Part shown: positions 10,430 through 23,056 of the stretch, piece by piece
Layout of the letters: each line of letters opens with the position of its first letter
How positions within the stretch are numbered: the stretch's first letter is position 1
Assembly: GCA_948474755.1 (NCBI GenBank)
Contig: CAOLHI010000920.1
Coordinates: forward strand, 62,001 to 126,000
DNA length: 64,000 bases
Direction: 5' to 3'
DNA from: Ctenosaura bakeri
Lineage: Eukaryota > Chordata > Lepidosauria > Squamata > Iguanidae
Notes under the pieces: generated by a model
What the model was told of the DNA's origin: nothing
The model's database searches: none
The model's input: only the letters and a program-made list of their open reading frames with translations
Made by a program: the position numbers and the translations under genes

Positions 10430-11201
10430 TCTAGTGTCCTTCATAAAAACCAAGAAACAGAGGCCACTAATTTTTAATCTGGCTACCATGACTGCCATTA
10501 TGAATGCATGAAGCTTCACTCTGGAAATGGTTTGTACCTGGGTGGGTTGGTTACATTCTCATGCCCAGGCTGAGGTCTTATTCTTTATTTGTTTACTATA
10601 GTGTTGTCATCTCTAGTTTGGCATCTTTAAGCCTGAACATTTTGATGCAACTTTTCTATACAATGGGAAAAGGTTTGGGGGTTTTGTTGTTTTTAATGTT
10701 TTAAATTCACATTAACTGATTTAACACCTTTCTTTTTACTCTTAAGTATCTATCATGCAGGGTCTTAAACTGGAAAAAATATACAAATAAGGTTATTACA
10801 TTCTGCTGGTGCTCTGTTACTGAATCATCTCCTCCCCATCTATCATTGAGAACAAAAATACCATTTCACACTGCTGAGACAGGAGTATTTTTGGGAACAT
10901 CCAGAGTAACTGCCTCCTTACCATTGTTTGATGTGGTGGCTTCCAATACAACAAGTGAAGTAAACCTTCAAGAGCTACCAGGAAAAGTGAAAGATCAGGG
11001 AAGCCTTTGAGAACCGCCATTACAGGTATGTTGTTAACCAACAGGATTTGTTTTCCACATCTCAGACAGTAGCTTAGCAGGCTGGATGGGGAAGATCTGC
11101 TAAGTTAAAGGTTCCCAAACTGTACAGTAGATGTTTCAACTCAAGGTAAATCAGATTAAGAGTTGGACTACATAGTAAATACAAAGTATACCATTCTGTC
11201 A
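10430..11201. other. No supported feature
   Basis: Unique-looking sequence without exon-like ORFs or recognised repeats. Confidence 0.45.
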
Positions 11202-11415
11202 GAGGCAGTGTGGTATAGTAGTTTGATTACAACTCTGGAAAAAAAAAGGGTTTAGCCGTGGAAGCCCACTGTGCAAGTCACACTCTCCCACCTCAGAGGA
11301 AGGCTTTCTGAATGAATCTTGCCAAGGAAACCTGTGATAAGTTTGCCTTAGGGTCACTATAAGTGAGAAATGTCTTGAAGGTAGACAGCAGCAGCAGCAA
11401 AAACAACAACAACAA
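11202..11415 (+). mobile_element. tRNA-derived Sauria-type SINE
   Basis: Plus-strand copy: 5' 'GAGGCAGTGTGGTATAGTAG' (tRNA-derived head), middle 'AAGTCACACTCTCCCACCTC', 3' 'TTAGGGTCACTATAAGTGAG' then CTTGAAGG and an (AAC)n tail. The 3' portion resembles the BovB LINE 3' end, which mobilises these SINEs. Confidence 0.78.
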
Positions 11416-11569
11416 TACAGATCTGTATTAATACAGACAGGAGTATTAGATTGATTCCTATCACTGGTTGACATACTGGAAAAGACAGTTGTTGGGGGGA
11501 TGCCTTTCTGTTTTGTATGGAAAAGAAATTTGTCAGGTTGACTTTTTCCTGTGTCTATATCGATTGAAT

Positions 11570-11870
11570 ATTTCTTAAAGCTGGCAATGGGACAAATTAT
11601 ACCTTTCCTCAGAAACCTGTACATTTGTACAGCTTGATACAGTTTAGTACACATATATTTGAAAAACATGTAAAATATTTTAGTCTGTTGTAAAATTGTA
11701 CAGATGAGGAGAAAATGAGTACCCAAAGGGTCAAGACTTTTCCTTAAAAAAATCTCAGAAGATTTTAAAAAAAAATACAGCCTGATATGGGACTGGAATA
11801 GTATAAAAATGGCAACACATTCTGAGAAGTATAAAAAAATCAAAATGACATTAAATTTTCACATCCCTAC
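11570..11870. repeat. Degenerate A/T-tract repeat (family R4)
   Basis: Alternating T-rich/A-rich tracts with TGTACA and TTTTCACATCCCTA-type end (11858-11872). Resembles the stretches flanking 15.5-16.1 kb, 23.3-24.7 kb and 46.5-47.1 kb. Grouping is by composition and short motifs only. Confidence 0.4.
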
Positions 11871-13032
11871 TGTGTGTCTGAGAATGCAAAGATGGCCACA
11901 TGACATACATAAGAAAAGGAAATAGCCAGAAGGAGAAACTAGAGTGGCTATCCAACCTCTGATGGAGGTAAATGTCTCAGTTTTCTACTGCTACAGCTAG
12001 GCCTAGAATGAAATATTTCTGCAAATAGTCAATAAATGTTATTTTTATTGAAATTAGCAGTCATCTTTATTACTCTTACCTGTAACTAGAGCCATGCATC
12101 CAAAGCAAAAGCATGGAAAATTACCTACAAATTCTCACAAGGAAATGAAAATAAAGGAAACACTCCAACTCTTTATAAAGTCTCTTTTGATCTTTCCTGG
12201 CAATACACTTTCAAAGGTGTTTGAAGTACAGCAAACCAAGCAAGGTGGGCTAAAGTTTAATCATTGCACTTACTATTTGTCAGGAACAGTAGGAAATGCA
12301 AGCATTTTCAAAAGTTACTCATTGCCCTAAGAGTTAAAAGTAGGTCACACTTATTTTCTTCTTTTTGGGGGTTGTGCATGTGTGTTTCTTTTATGAAGAA
12401 ATTCCAAGTTGACTGGTTATTTATATGATACAAAACTAAGCTTGTCGCTAGCAGCTAGAAAGGGATGGACTATGTAAGCAATCTTTTTTTCTCCAGCAAC
12501 AGCTCTAAGATTTGCTTTGACACTGATTGGACATGACACCTGGCACAGTAAACAATGTTAGAATCGTTAAGTTTTCTTGACAAAATAAATTAATAAATCC
12601 AAGCCAATCCCGTGTGGTATTTCTGAGGTAAACCCAGGCCTAGCCCGATCTACCATAATCACCATTTATGGGACTGAGTTTCCTCATCAATAATTGAAGG
12701 CTGTAGACGCAGAAGCAAACATGAGCATGGAGAAAGCTAGATAAACAGATGAAGATATCGGTTCCTTCCCTGGCTGGCCTGCCAAAGTCTACAGTTGCTG
12801 AGGTGTGAAACTTTTTCTAAGGAGCAGAGAATTTTGCATAAAACTCATATGCTAAAATAGCCGAACCTCTTCTCCACAGGATATATTTTCAAGGCAAAGA
12901 TTATTGTATTGTGGGACAAAGTTGCAGGCTGCCTCATGGAAGTGATGTGTTGATCGAAGTGATGATTGCTTCAATACATAGGTTTAGTGACAGTATGCAG
13001 CTTAGCCCTAGCAATCTGAGGATCAAGAACAT
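11871..13032. other. No supported feature
   Basis: No recognised repeat or exon in this AT-rich stretch. Confidence 0.45.
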
Positions 13033-13941
13033 TGTTACTGCAGGTTAGGCCTCCTTGGAGACAGCATAAAGATATCAGTTCGATATCAATAATTTGGCTC
13101 TCTTCCACCATCCCTCTCCACATGTTTGTGAGGCCCCTGGACAAGCACAGAACTAGGCTCGGCCACTAAACGCTGCAATATCCCAAAACAATACAGGCAG
13201 GCCAGAAATAGCCAGATCACCACTTTAGGAGACCTCTCTGCAAACACTCTCATTATGTATGCACACAATTTACAAAGAACTCCCTGCCCTGAGCAGGCAA
13301 CTTGGCAAGCTGAATACTCAAATGCCAAGCAGTCTGCGTTTGCATACTGGCTACCTCTTTGTCAGTTCGGACCTAACTCAATCATGCTAAATTTTGACCT
13401 TTCCAAAGCTTTGTTCCGTGCCCGAAACTCATTGTTTTCCCCAAGTACGGAATAGCCTGCAGTTACATTTCTCCTTATAAAAACCCCTGAATCCGAGACC
13501 ATCCTCGGATCGCTCCTGAGTTCCAGACCGCCTTACTCCCACTTTGCTTGGCGAGCTTCCCCTCAGCTCCACGTGCTGAGCCACATCGAACCCCAGCATC
13601 GCTCTCTATTCTTCCAGGCTTCAGGACAGGTTTCGTATCACCCAAATCAACTATCCCTCTGAAAAATCCCTCTATACCACTCCAACCTTTATTTTCCTTA
13701 GTTACTTGTGTGATTGTGTGCTGCATACACTGTGTGTCTGTATTTAATAAAATCTCAATTATTTGTATAACTTGGTGTGCTCCTTGGCTTGGCCTGACCC
13801 CGTAGACATTGGGTAAAAGATTCCGCTGTGTTGCCCTGCCTCTCGCATTGCTAACTTGTGCTCTAGCTAATTCCCCCAAACTCAGTTAATTGAGAGTGCA
13901 TATAGGTGTCCCTCCTGGGACCCCCAGTAAACAGAGTAACA
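13033..13941 (+). mobile_element. Solo ERV LTR, plus strand, with target duplication
   Basis: 909 bp beginning TGTTACTGCAG and ending GAGTAACA, flanked by a perfect 4-bp duplication ACAT (13029-13032 and 13942-13945). A TATAAAA box is at 13477-13483 and an AATAAA at 13746-13751, giving the U3-R-U5 layout of a retroviral LTR. It matches the LTR at 60705-61680 over most of its length. No primer-binding site or gag/pol sequence adjoins it, so it is solo, left by LTR-LTR recombination. Confidence 0.85.
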
Positions 13942-14063
13942 ACATGGTATCTTAACTGAGTGAAAGATTAGAAATGAGTAACAGTTCCTTCAGGGAACAG
14001 TATCACTTCGTGTGATGTTTTTCCTCTTCCTTAATAAGAAAGGTTGTCATCAAACTTCATGTG

Positions 14064-14244
14064 GTTGTTGTGTGCCTTTAAGTTGTTTCTGACTTATGAT
14101 GACCCTAAAGTGAACCTATCACAGAGTTTTCTGAGACTGAGAATGAGTGATGTGCTCAAGGTCAGTCAGTGGCTTCCATGGCTGACCAGGAAGTCAAATC
14201 CTGATCTCCAGGGTCATAATCTAAGACTAAACCACTACAACATG
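14064..14244 (-). mobile_element. tRNA-derived Sauria-type SINE, minus strand
   Basis: Reverse copy: GTTGTTGTGTGCCTTTAAGT at the left is the complement of the 3' tail, followed by the CTTATGATGACCCTAA complement; the tRNA-like head is at the right ('AAACCACTACAACATG'). Confidence 0.75.
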
Positions 14245-14304
14245 AAGACAATCCATCAATTATATCAACCTCTGCATGGCAGTGAAAAGCCCACTGTCAG
14301 TCAT

Positions 14305-14321
14305 GCACGCGCGCGCGCGCA
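14305..14321. repeat. (CG)n tract
   Basis: Short alternating CG run in AT-rich surroundings. Confidence 0.85.
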
Positions 14322-14467
14322 CATACAACATTTCAGAAATTTAAATTTTAAATTTTAAAAAGAATCATAGTATTTTATGTGCAAAATATATTTTTGATAC
14401 AAAAAAATTTCTTGCACAAAAACCCAATGCATTTGTACAAAATCTAATTTTATGGAGAAATATAGCA

Positions 14468-15516
14468 ACGTAGATCCTAAGAACTATAGACCTATTTCAC
14501 TCTTGAATATGATTATAAGATTTTTAAATTAATTCTTGCAGAAATGGTGAAGAAGATACTAACACATGAAGATCAACGTGGATTCTTATCAAAGAGATTT
14601 ATGTGGAATAATATAAGATGTGTAACAGACATTTTAGAATATCTTGAATTTCATAATGAGAAGCAAGTTGCCTTATTATTTTCAGAAGCAAAGCAGCAAT
14701 GCTAACTGATCAATTATGATTGAGAACTTGAAGAAGACGAGCTGCGGTCATAATTTTATTCAATGAATTAAAGCAATATATTCTTTTCAAAATGCAACAA
14801 TTTTGATGGATGATGAGACAATTAAAAGTTGTGATATACAGCAGTAGACCTGACATGGTTATCCTCTCTCACTGTTATTCTTTATATTGACTTCAGAAGT
14901 TCTTTTAATAGGGCTATTAGACAAGAAGAAAAAAAGTGTGGCTATAAAGAAACAAATTTTTATACTGAAAACCTGAAGGCTTTCTACTGGGTTTGATAGA
15001 TGAGAAGATTATAAGTTGGGGAAATTCTCCAGTATATGCAAGAGTGTTATATGCACATAGTACAAAGTACATAGTACAAAGATATGGCTAGTTTTTCACA
15101 AGATTGGTTGCTGAAGTAGCTGGACTCTGTGGAAAGGAACAAATGAGCTATTTTAATTAAAGAAGGATCTTTGGTTAAATTTAAGAATGATTGGGATAAA
15201 CTAATGTTGTACTAAGAAGACTGTTGGGGAGAAGGCCAGCTTTTGGCTTTGAAAACTAATTTAATAGTTATAACTAATAATTGTATACTAGAAGAAGTGT
15301 ATTTTGTAGGTTATTTTAGAACCACAGTATGTGAGTTGGAAGTCATTTATATGTATTTTTAGCCCCCCTTTTCTAGTTTAGTTTAATTTTGTATAGTTTA
15401 GTTAGTTTTATATAGGTTACTAGTAGTTTAGTGTTTGAGTTTGTATTGGGTCCTTGTAAGCCTTTGTATGTTGTGTTATATTTTCAAAAAATATTTTAAT
15501 AAAAATATTTTTATAA
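14468..15516 (+). mobile_element. 5'-truncated L1 LINE with 13-bp target-site duplication
   Basis: Starts inside the reverse-transcriptase domain, with codons for NYRPISLL near 14488, then QRGFL..; further down a CPLSPLLF-like region near 14850. Many stops and internal loss. Ends in an A/T-rich tail with AATAAAAAT near 15500. Flanked by GAGAAATATAGCA at 14455-14467 and 15517-15529, an exact 13-bp duplication. The element is dead but its integration site is intact. Confidence 0.82.
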
Positions 15517-15570
15517 GAGAAATATAGCACCATATTTCTGAAAATATGCATTATTTTAACAAAACACAAT

Positions 15571-16011
15571 GGCTGGAATTCTGTTAGGGAGTTACATATG
15601 TGTAACCACCGCAGTTATGCAGATACGGAGTGAACTGACCCTCCAATTCCCATTTACTGGAAAGCAACCACTGTGATTGGTAGGGGTCCATTACTCTGTT
15701 GCTTGTGAAGCAGCTGACTGATGTTCTCACCCCCTCCAGTAAGTGATTTTTGGTACAACAGGCAGAAGCAGGGTCCTTATCACAATCCCCCCTTGCACTG
15801 GAGATTGCCCATAGGCATGAGGGTCGGAAGGATGGTCAGCTGGTTCCCAAGCAACAGGGAAGTGGACTCCCACCAAACATGGCTGTTGGTTCCCAATAAA
15901 TGGGAACTGAGTGACCTTCATGCTTTCTATGTGTCCCAGAAAATATATAGGGATAATGAATACCAAACAGTTACAATTGTGTATTCCTAACTTTTCAACA
16001 ACATTCTGGCC
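15571..16011 (+). mobile_element. R3 MITE, copy a
   Basis: About 440 bp starting GGCTGGAATTCTGTTAGGGA and ending in ACATTCTGGCCC, an imperfect inverted terminal repeat. Related copies: 23595-24465 (split by M1 copy D) and 51266-51700. Contains the shared block 'CAACAGGCAGAAGCAGGGTC'. Non-coding; the ORFs across it are chance. Confidence 0.55.
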
Positions 16012-16399
16012 CATGCATTATGCATAAAAACAGAAAAAAAATCTTTTTATGTTAAAAAAAATGAAACATCTCTAAATGGAAAACAAACCAGAACAATCTT
16101 TGAAAATGCACAAAAAATCATGTGTTGTGCAATGAGGAGAAAACACCTTTATTTTTTTCATTGTCTCATGTTAGTAATATGTAAGTGAAGATTTACACCA
16201 AACCATAATACAGACAATGGCAATCTTCAGGTATCTAGCATAAGTTTTCTCAATCTCTGACCACACAAGCTTGAACACCCCTTTCAAATAAGAAACACAA
16301 GAACTTGAAATTTTAAATGCATAGGCCATGAACCTACCGGTACTTCACAGTGACATAGCATAAAGGTTTGACACTGAAGAACTATGCTGTGTCTCCCTT

Positions 16400-16725
16400 C
16401 TCACACACACACTAATCCATCTTTTAGCTGCAAGAGTGCCCTCACTCTACAGCTGTTTTTTGGTGATCAGTGGAGAGCAGGGCATATTGAAGAAGTGTTT
16501 GGTTATGTCACTATATCCAGACCCGGAACAATGGCACCACCTGCCAAGACATCTAGAGGACCTTCCTCCCATCAAGGTCTTCACAGATGATGTCACTGTT
16601 CTGCATCTTGCTATTGGAACATTAACTAAACAGATGCTTTCTGCTCTCCACTGCTTAATAAGTGCCTATGGAATGGTAGCTCCTACAAGTAAAAGGTGTG
16701 TTTGTGGATTTTGATCATTATCCAA
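16400..16725 (+). mobile_element. LINE reverse-transcriptase scrap
   Basis: A plus-strand frame contains PPIKVFTDD (FTDD at 16580-16591, in place of the RT FADD catalytic box), followed by a helix-like 'LSALHCLISAYGMV' and 'TSKRCVCGF', matching the usual order after the RT active site (..aL..yc..ygm..n.sKt..m.F). Only about 100 codons survive. LINE clade not identified. Confidence 0.42.
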
Positions 16726-19487
16726 AGTCAGTTGAGAACTTCAGCTCCCACAACAACAACAAAAGTGAGTTATGATAGCATAAGTTAGAGTTATGCCAGC
16801 ACCAGTCACTAACAGTGTGCCAGACACCATCCTGTATCCTGTCCTGAAAAACAAAAGCAAAAGCTTTTCTCCTCCTATTTCTCATTCCATCCACAACACA
16901 CAGTACATAGTGTCTGCTGAGCAGTTAGGGAACTTCACAAAAAGACAGGTGATATAGAGCTGCAGCCTCCACTGAGAGGGGAAAGAGTCAACACTGGGAG
17001 AAAGGGGTTTATACAAACAACTTTTCACTACCTGATTTTTGAGAAAGAGAACCATACAGTGGGTGGCTTTCTACAAAATTAGAACAGGTTGTCTACATGC
17101 CAGTCATCACAAAACAACACTACAGTGAAGAAGAACTAGAACTTGTATCTCAATTTTTCCCCCCAATGATAATTACATAACACCCAACCATTATCACTGT
17201 TAACATAGCAAAGAAAAGCATCATTTCATTTGTAGTATAACTAACCTTTTAGTGACTTATTTGGTTACAGGGCTCTGACTTTACTGGATGGTGGTGCAAG
17301 TGCTGGCTCATGATGTTACTTAATGACCTTCCAATGAGATATTCTGGGTGTTAAGATGATGACAAGATGGATGGGAGGACACTGTTTTATACCAAAGGGC
17401 AGTAGCTTGTGGCATTCAGATTTTTTTTTCCTTTTTAAACAGCTTAAGATTTACTATCTTAGTATCATGATTCCATGATAGTCTGGCTCACCTGCTGCAT
17501 CCATTTTCTCTTGTTTAGTGCTTGTCTGTTTCACACACTGTGCTAACAGATGTGGATCCCTGCAGGCCAAAAGTGAAGACAGGAGAAATTTGACAGCATC
17601 TACTACTGACATTTCATGACCCTACAGTGTAAATGGATTTCAATTTCTACTTCTGGCATTCCTAGAGTTAGCAACATTTGCATGTCTACATTCACTAATT
17701 CCTGCTTTACATGTTACTTTATAGGAATTTAGGCACACAATATTATTTAGGGTGACATCTTCTTTGTTAGTGTCCCTGCCCTGACACACACTTTCTCTCT
17801 CTTCCTACATCACTTTAACCTGCAACACTTTTCTCTCTTCCTTTTTTCTCTCTCCTCTCTCCATCTGTATTCATTCTATTAATTCCATTTTTATTAGCAT
17901 TCCCTTAATTTTATTTATCCAGCTTCTTTCTTTTTTCTTTTCCATTGAGGGTGTTCTGTGAGACAAATTATTTAAGGATAGAAAACAGTGTTTTCTCCAC
18001 TTGAAAGTCCATGAGGTTTATATTCCTTCTCCTCTTCTTCTTCCTCTTCCTCTTTATTTTTTTGAAAAAGATGTATGATGCTAGAAAAGTATGGATATGA
18101 TGTTGGAAAAACAGGATAGCAAAACTGTTTTAATTAGAAGAGGATAAACTTTAATATTATGCATGTGGAGAAAGGGATAAAGTTGATACTTTTACTAGAA
18201 AAAATAGGTTCATTGTCTTAAATATAGATTTTTAGTGATATATTGTCAAGAGGCTTGACTCCTGTCATGGTAACTTCTGAGTCTTTTCTTAGAAAGCAAG
18301 CTTGCCAACACATATATATTAAAGACTCAGCCCTACTGACTTTTTGCAATGAAAAAAAGGAAGGAAGCAAGCAAGCAAGCAAGAAATGCCTTGGTAACAT
18401 GGGGTCTTAATTATTATGGTTAGCTATTAAAAAACTAATGTGTGTTGTTTGTTAAAGAGAGAGGAATGGAAAAGTTATATGTATCTATAACTGTCAAAAA
18501 GAAGTCAGAAGCTGCTTTTTCTTTCTCTTTCTTTTTCTATTTTCCTTTTCATAGTTTCTTTCTTTACTTTATAGCTGTAGTTTTAATGGGAAAAAAAAGA
18601 TTTAAAAAATAAAATAAAAAAAACAACCGAATAGTGGGAAAATGGGGATCATCCCAATGAATTTCTGGCACACCACCTTAAGTATCACCAACAATGCAAT
18701 GTTATTTCAGCTATCTAAGATGAAAACAATAATTTATATACATAAAACATAGGTACAAACCTACAATTTTTTAAGTTTTATGCAGCTCTTCACCAGCAAG
18801 ATATGGAGACCTTCTTTTCCCATATGATACAGCAAATCACAGTAACAATTTCTTTCAGAACTTCCTTTCTGAAAAAGCCATTGGAACTTTGAAAGTGTGA
18901 ATCATGTATTTTGTGCATTTTTGATTGGCTCAATAAAGTTATCAATGTTTTGTGGATTTTGGATGTTGTTGTATTTTGTTGTATAGTCAACATGGCTGCC
19001 CCTGGATATGTTTTCTGGATTTAAGGATACCACATTTTAACCACAACAGAGGAATCTGAAATAAAAGGAAGGCAAGGGATTGAGACCTAACTCTTTCAGG
19101 TTTATGCTTCCAATAAAGAGGGAAAAAATCACTAGGACTATATTTGGCAGGTTTTATCTATACAACACCTAAAAGATCTTTCTAAATGCAACAGTACAGA
19201 GGCTTCTGGAGAAATTCAGTTTCCTCTCTGTATGAAATGGGGTGTGGTAGCCTCACCCAGAACAAAACCAGCCTGGATCTCAAAGGAAGTTACTTTTTCT
19301 GTTGCTAATGGAAATTTTATTGCCTGGATTTTGTAACTCTTTGTCTCCCAATGCCCATGTGACCAAGGAGAAGAGTCATCTCTGTCTGCATTGATATCCC
19401 TCCAGATTATTTTAACCAATAATCTGAACCTGGTAAGTACCATAATCGCTGTGTTAACTACCACACTACATCCTTATTTACTGTTGC
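16726..19487. other. No supported gene or recognised repeat
   Basis: 2.8 kb of AT-rich sequence with pyrimidine-rich parts (17750-17950, 18500-18560) and a short (GCAA)n run near 18368-18382. No exon-like ORF longer than about 60 codons. Confidence 0.45.
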
Positions 19488-21313
19488 TATCAAAATATTG
19501 ATGGCTATTTTAACAGATAGACTGCAAAAAATTATTTTATCTTTGGTAAGTCCTGACCAGGTAGAATATATCAGAAAGTCAAAAAAAGACTCAATTGGTT
19601 GTGGACTTTATCTCTAAGCTTGGATAGAACTGATCAGCCAACCATTATTTCTTTAGATATAGAAGGCCTTTGATAAAATTTACTGACCATTTATTTTCAC
19701 AGTGTTGACTAATTCTGGATTTCCTAAAGTATTTTTGAAATGTGTAAAAAAATTATATTGAGTTTAGAGAGTGTGGGTGGTGACCAAGTTTTTTTCCCTC
19801 ATCCTCCCCTGCTCCCTGCTCTTTTTTATAATGTTGAAACAGGGTACACTGTCTCCTTTAATATTCAATTGGTGCTTGGAACTGTTAGCATGTTCTATAA
19901 GGAAAAAAACCTCAATGGATTTATGCATGTTGGTTTAGAATTTAGAAATGTTATTTTCTCAGATGATCTTCTCATGTTCATTTCAAAGCCCTAGCAATCT
20001 CTTTTTTGATGATTAATAAATTTGGAAAAAATATCCAGGCATTTAATTAACAGGTCTAAATCAGAAATACTACCAGTGTGAGACCAGAAGGACTGTAGCA
20101 TATATAAAGCATGGTAGTTTTAATATTGCTGAAATTCTAGTATTAATTTGGGTGTAATTATCCATAGAGCTTATCTCAGATAAATAATCTGAATATAAGT
20201 AAGCTGATAAAAGATATTGCCTAAGATTTAGAGAGATGGGCAAGCTGAAAGCTAGGTCTGTGAAGAAAGATAAATACAATTAAAATGAATATCATACCTA
20301 GAATTGTTTATGTTATACATGGAATTCCTCTAGTTATACCTTGCAAGTATTTTCAAAAACTAAATATATTGTTTAGGAGATTTTGTAAGGGGGCTCATCT
20401 CCTCCTAGAATGAAAAGGGTGCAAATTCCAGTCAAAGAGGGAGGGTTTGGCCTTCCAGATCTTATTACACACCATTGGGCATATTTGTTATCTTATATTA
20501 ATTTTTAGACATAGCCACTTAAAGTGAGTAATCCACCATGGTCAGTCTTGGAGTCTTCATTTCTAGCACCTCTGTTTAAATGAGCAGTACCTGGTTTTAA
20601 ATATATAAAAAAAAGGTAGCATCATACCAACAATTTAATTGGTTAGAACTGTGTGACAATATTGTCATATGAGGTTTACAGCAAGAATGGAATAGAGAAT
20701 TGGGACATCCAATTCTGACTAACCAATGGCCATTGGTTTTAATATCTATAACTAGTATGCCTAAAGAAATCCAACTACATCTAATATACAACAGAAATTG
20801 TTCTCTTGGGTATATTGGTCACCATAGTGTGTATTCAAGAAAGAGTTTTCTAGATTGTTGGAAATTTGACACTGCTAATGCTTCCTTAACATATATGTTT
20901 TGGAGTTGTAGCTAAATTTTGGGAGGAACTAATCATGTGAGTAAGTTTGGTATTGAGCAGTTCCTTGACATTCAAGGGTGTGAATGTTCTTTACTAATTT
21001 CTTGGAAATTAAAATGGCCAATAGAAATGGATTTTTGGTATCTTTTTGACTATTAAAAGATTTATATTTTGTTACTGGAAAGTTAATTTTCCTCAACCAT
21101 TCAATGGATAGAAAATCAAACAAGACTTGCAACATTTAAAATGATGTATAGACAAAATTAACAAATGGGTTTTTGTTTGGACATTTGGTCTGCTTTTATG
21201 GAAATGTATGGCTAAAGTGGTTATTTTTTCCTTCTTTCATGTTTTTATTTTCCTGTTTAGTTTGTGTGTGTTTCTATGTGTGTGTGCTTTTCAATGTAAA
21301 TTTAAATAAAAGA
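19488..21313 (+). mobile_element. L1 LINE ORF2 3' half, degraded
   Basis: Plus strand, broken frames: 'LVSPDQVEYIRKSKKDSIG' region near 19540-19590, 'TDQPTIISLDIEGL' near 19635-19675 (RT domain 3), and FSDD at 19956-19967 in place of the FADD catalytic box. C-terminal L1 text follows (e.g. REGLAF..LLHTIGH near 20440-20480). Ends at an A-rich tail near 21300-21312. Multiple stops and frameshifts; inactive. 5' limit approximate; no clear target duplication found. Confidence 0.75.
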
Positions 21314-21442
21314 CCATAGCATAGTAGTTCTGCCTGTGGACCTCTTCTGGACTCAGCCATAAATCACCCTTGTGGATTTACTGTATTGCCTGTGAAATTT
21401 CCCTCCTCAGGAGTGGGCAGGATCCAAGAAGTGTTTGGCTAT

Positions 21443-21939
21443 GGCCCTTTCTGCACAAGAAGTTAAAACGGACCAAGGCGTCCTGTCACAGAGGTCATTC
21501 ACACCCTCGATCGGACTAGGTTTGGACTATTTACCTTAGTTCCGCACTTTAGTCTGATCCAAAACACCCCCAATGGTCCTCCAGCGCCCCAAGTGAAGAC
21601 TGGAAAAATCCGGTCTTTCAATCTTCTGGAGCGTGCCATTTCATTCCTGCTCACTTGTGCAGATGTGCAGGCTTGCACCAATGCGAGCCTGTGATCAGCG
21701 GAGGGTGGGCTGTGGGCATAGTCAGCATCAGCGGTTGGTCCGGACCCACGAAGAACAGAAAACCGCCATTTTCAGCCTCAACAGTGCGGATCTAAGGACC
21801 CCGCACTGCTCCAATTCACCCTGCAACAAACAGAGGAGCTCTGCAGAAGGGCTTAAAGGAAAGTCCGCATTGCTTCAAAGAGAGAAGAACCGGTAAGTAA
21901 CAGCACGGAGCGATTCACTCGCCTCGTGAGGAAAGGGTC
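21443..21939 (+). mobile_element. MITE family M1, copy C (divergent interior)
   Basis: 497 bp beginning GGCCCTTTCTGCACAAG and ending GAGGAAAGGGTC, with a 3-bp duplication TAT (21440-21442 and 21940-21942). The ends match M1 but the interior differs from copies A, B, D and F; it may be a separate subfamily using the same transposase. GGTAAGT occurs near the right end (21891-21897). Confidence 0.65.
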
Positions 21940-22837
21940 TATGTCCCTGTAGCCAGAAGCAAAGTTATTACATCAACACTGAAATCCACCAGGGTTCTGT
22001 ATAAGTCTCAGCACTGCTGTAATCATTTTGTGCCTGGCTATAGGGATACAGACAGATGTTTTTTGGATCCTTCCTCCTCCCCCTGAGGCACTGAATGGCT
22101 TTTCAGAGGCTGGGCAGTAAATCTTAGAGGAGGGGCTTTGGGTGCCACACAGGAAGAAAGTGACTCCTAACCTCTACAGTGCCACCAAAGTGACATACAC
22201 AGGCGTAAGGGAAACTTACACAGTTGTATAATATTACCAAGATGCCCACCACAATGCTCCTGGGGCTGGTTGGTTTGGTCTTTTTTTTTTTTTTAATCTT
22301 TGTGCACAAGGAGCTTTCTGCAAAAACTGCACAAAATACAAGTAGGAAGATATGTCCAGATGTTGCAATCCTACATTGCAAACTGTACAAGCGGTAGAAG
22401 TAATAGGGCTTGCTTTTGTTGAACATTCATACAGAAACGTTAAGAATTCTTAGAATGTTTCCACTCATTGAACACCATTGGGTTTGCACATCATCTCCCT
22501 TCTTTCTATCTAGGAAATCTCACCTCCCCAGTGGAATGTGTTAGATGAATTCTCAGTTTTTAACATGCTAAATGCCACTGAGCTCACTGACCCCTGAAGA
22601 TTACTGTGTCTTACTCAGATAGGTTTTCTCTTTACTCTTTGATAGCAAGACCTAGCTTCTCCTCCGAGCTTCCCCTAGAACACACGGAGATAATGTTGTG
22701 TTTGACTGATTATTGGCATTTTAACAGTTGTAAGTCCTATCAAGTGTAATGGGGTTTGCTTCTGAATGCACATACATAGGTGGCTACACTTGTCCTATTT
22801 CTAATAATTCCTAATTAAATGTCTTTGTGTGGGTGAA
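21940..22837. other. No gene; one short dispersed-repeat scrap
   Basis: 22737-22786 resembles the widespread reptile repeat ending in '..CATACATAGG' (compare 34895-34952 and 41873-41955). Otherwise unique-looking. Confidence 0.4.
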
Positions 22838-22939
22838 GTGAGGAAGAACAACCGTAGCTTCAGTCATTCTGTGATTGCAGCTTCCCATGTGAGGAAGAAC
22901 AACCGTAGCTTCAGTCATTCTGTGATTGCAGCTTCCCAT
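22838..22939. repeat. Perfect 51-bp tandem duplication
   Basis: Two identical 51-bp units at 22838-22888 and 22889-22939, each beginning GTGAGGAAGAACAACCGTAG. Zero mismatches, so very recent or an assembly artefact. The minus-strand ORF across it simply repeats 17 residues. Confidence 0.95.
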
Positions 22940-23056
22940 GACTGCTTGGTTTGGACAACAAAAGCAAATAAAATAAAGCAAATAAATGCAGAGATATAAT
23001 TGCTTCTGATCATTTTTTTCTCCCCTTTTTATTATGAAAGGATCCAGGCCTTTGGG

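Larger units (their letters stand above)
14340..16150. mobile_element. Composite repeat: R4 flanks, L1 insertion, R3 MITE core
   Basis: A/T-tract R4 sequence occupies 14340-14467, resumes at 15530-15570 after the L1, and reappears at 16012-16150 beyond an R3 core. The same order (R4, R3, R4) is seen at 23340-24715, so R3 plus R4 probably form one larger non-autonomous element. Confidence 0.45.

Noticed and set aside
11199..11843. 214-codon minus-strand open frame
   Set aside because: Spans a SINE and an A/T-tract repeat, contains a poly-Cys run from the (CAG/AAC) tail, and has no domain.
13086..13879. Open frames of 80-134 codons on both strands
   Set aside because: They fall inside a solo LTR with TATA, AATAAA and target duplication; no retroviral protein motif.
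16384..16714. Small host gene
   Set aside because: The FTDD box and following residues fit a decayed LINE reverse transcriptase better.
22838..22939. CRISPR-like direct repeat
   Set aside because: Only two abutting units, no spacers, and the genome is vertebrate.
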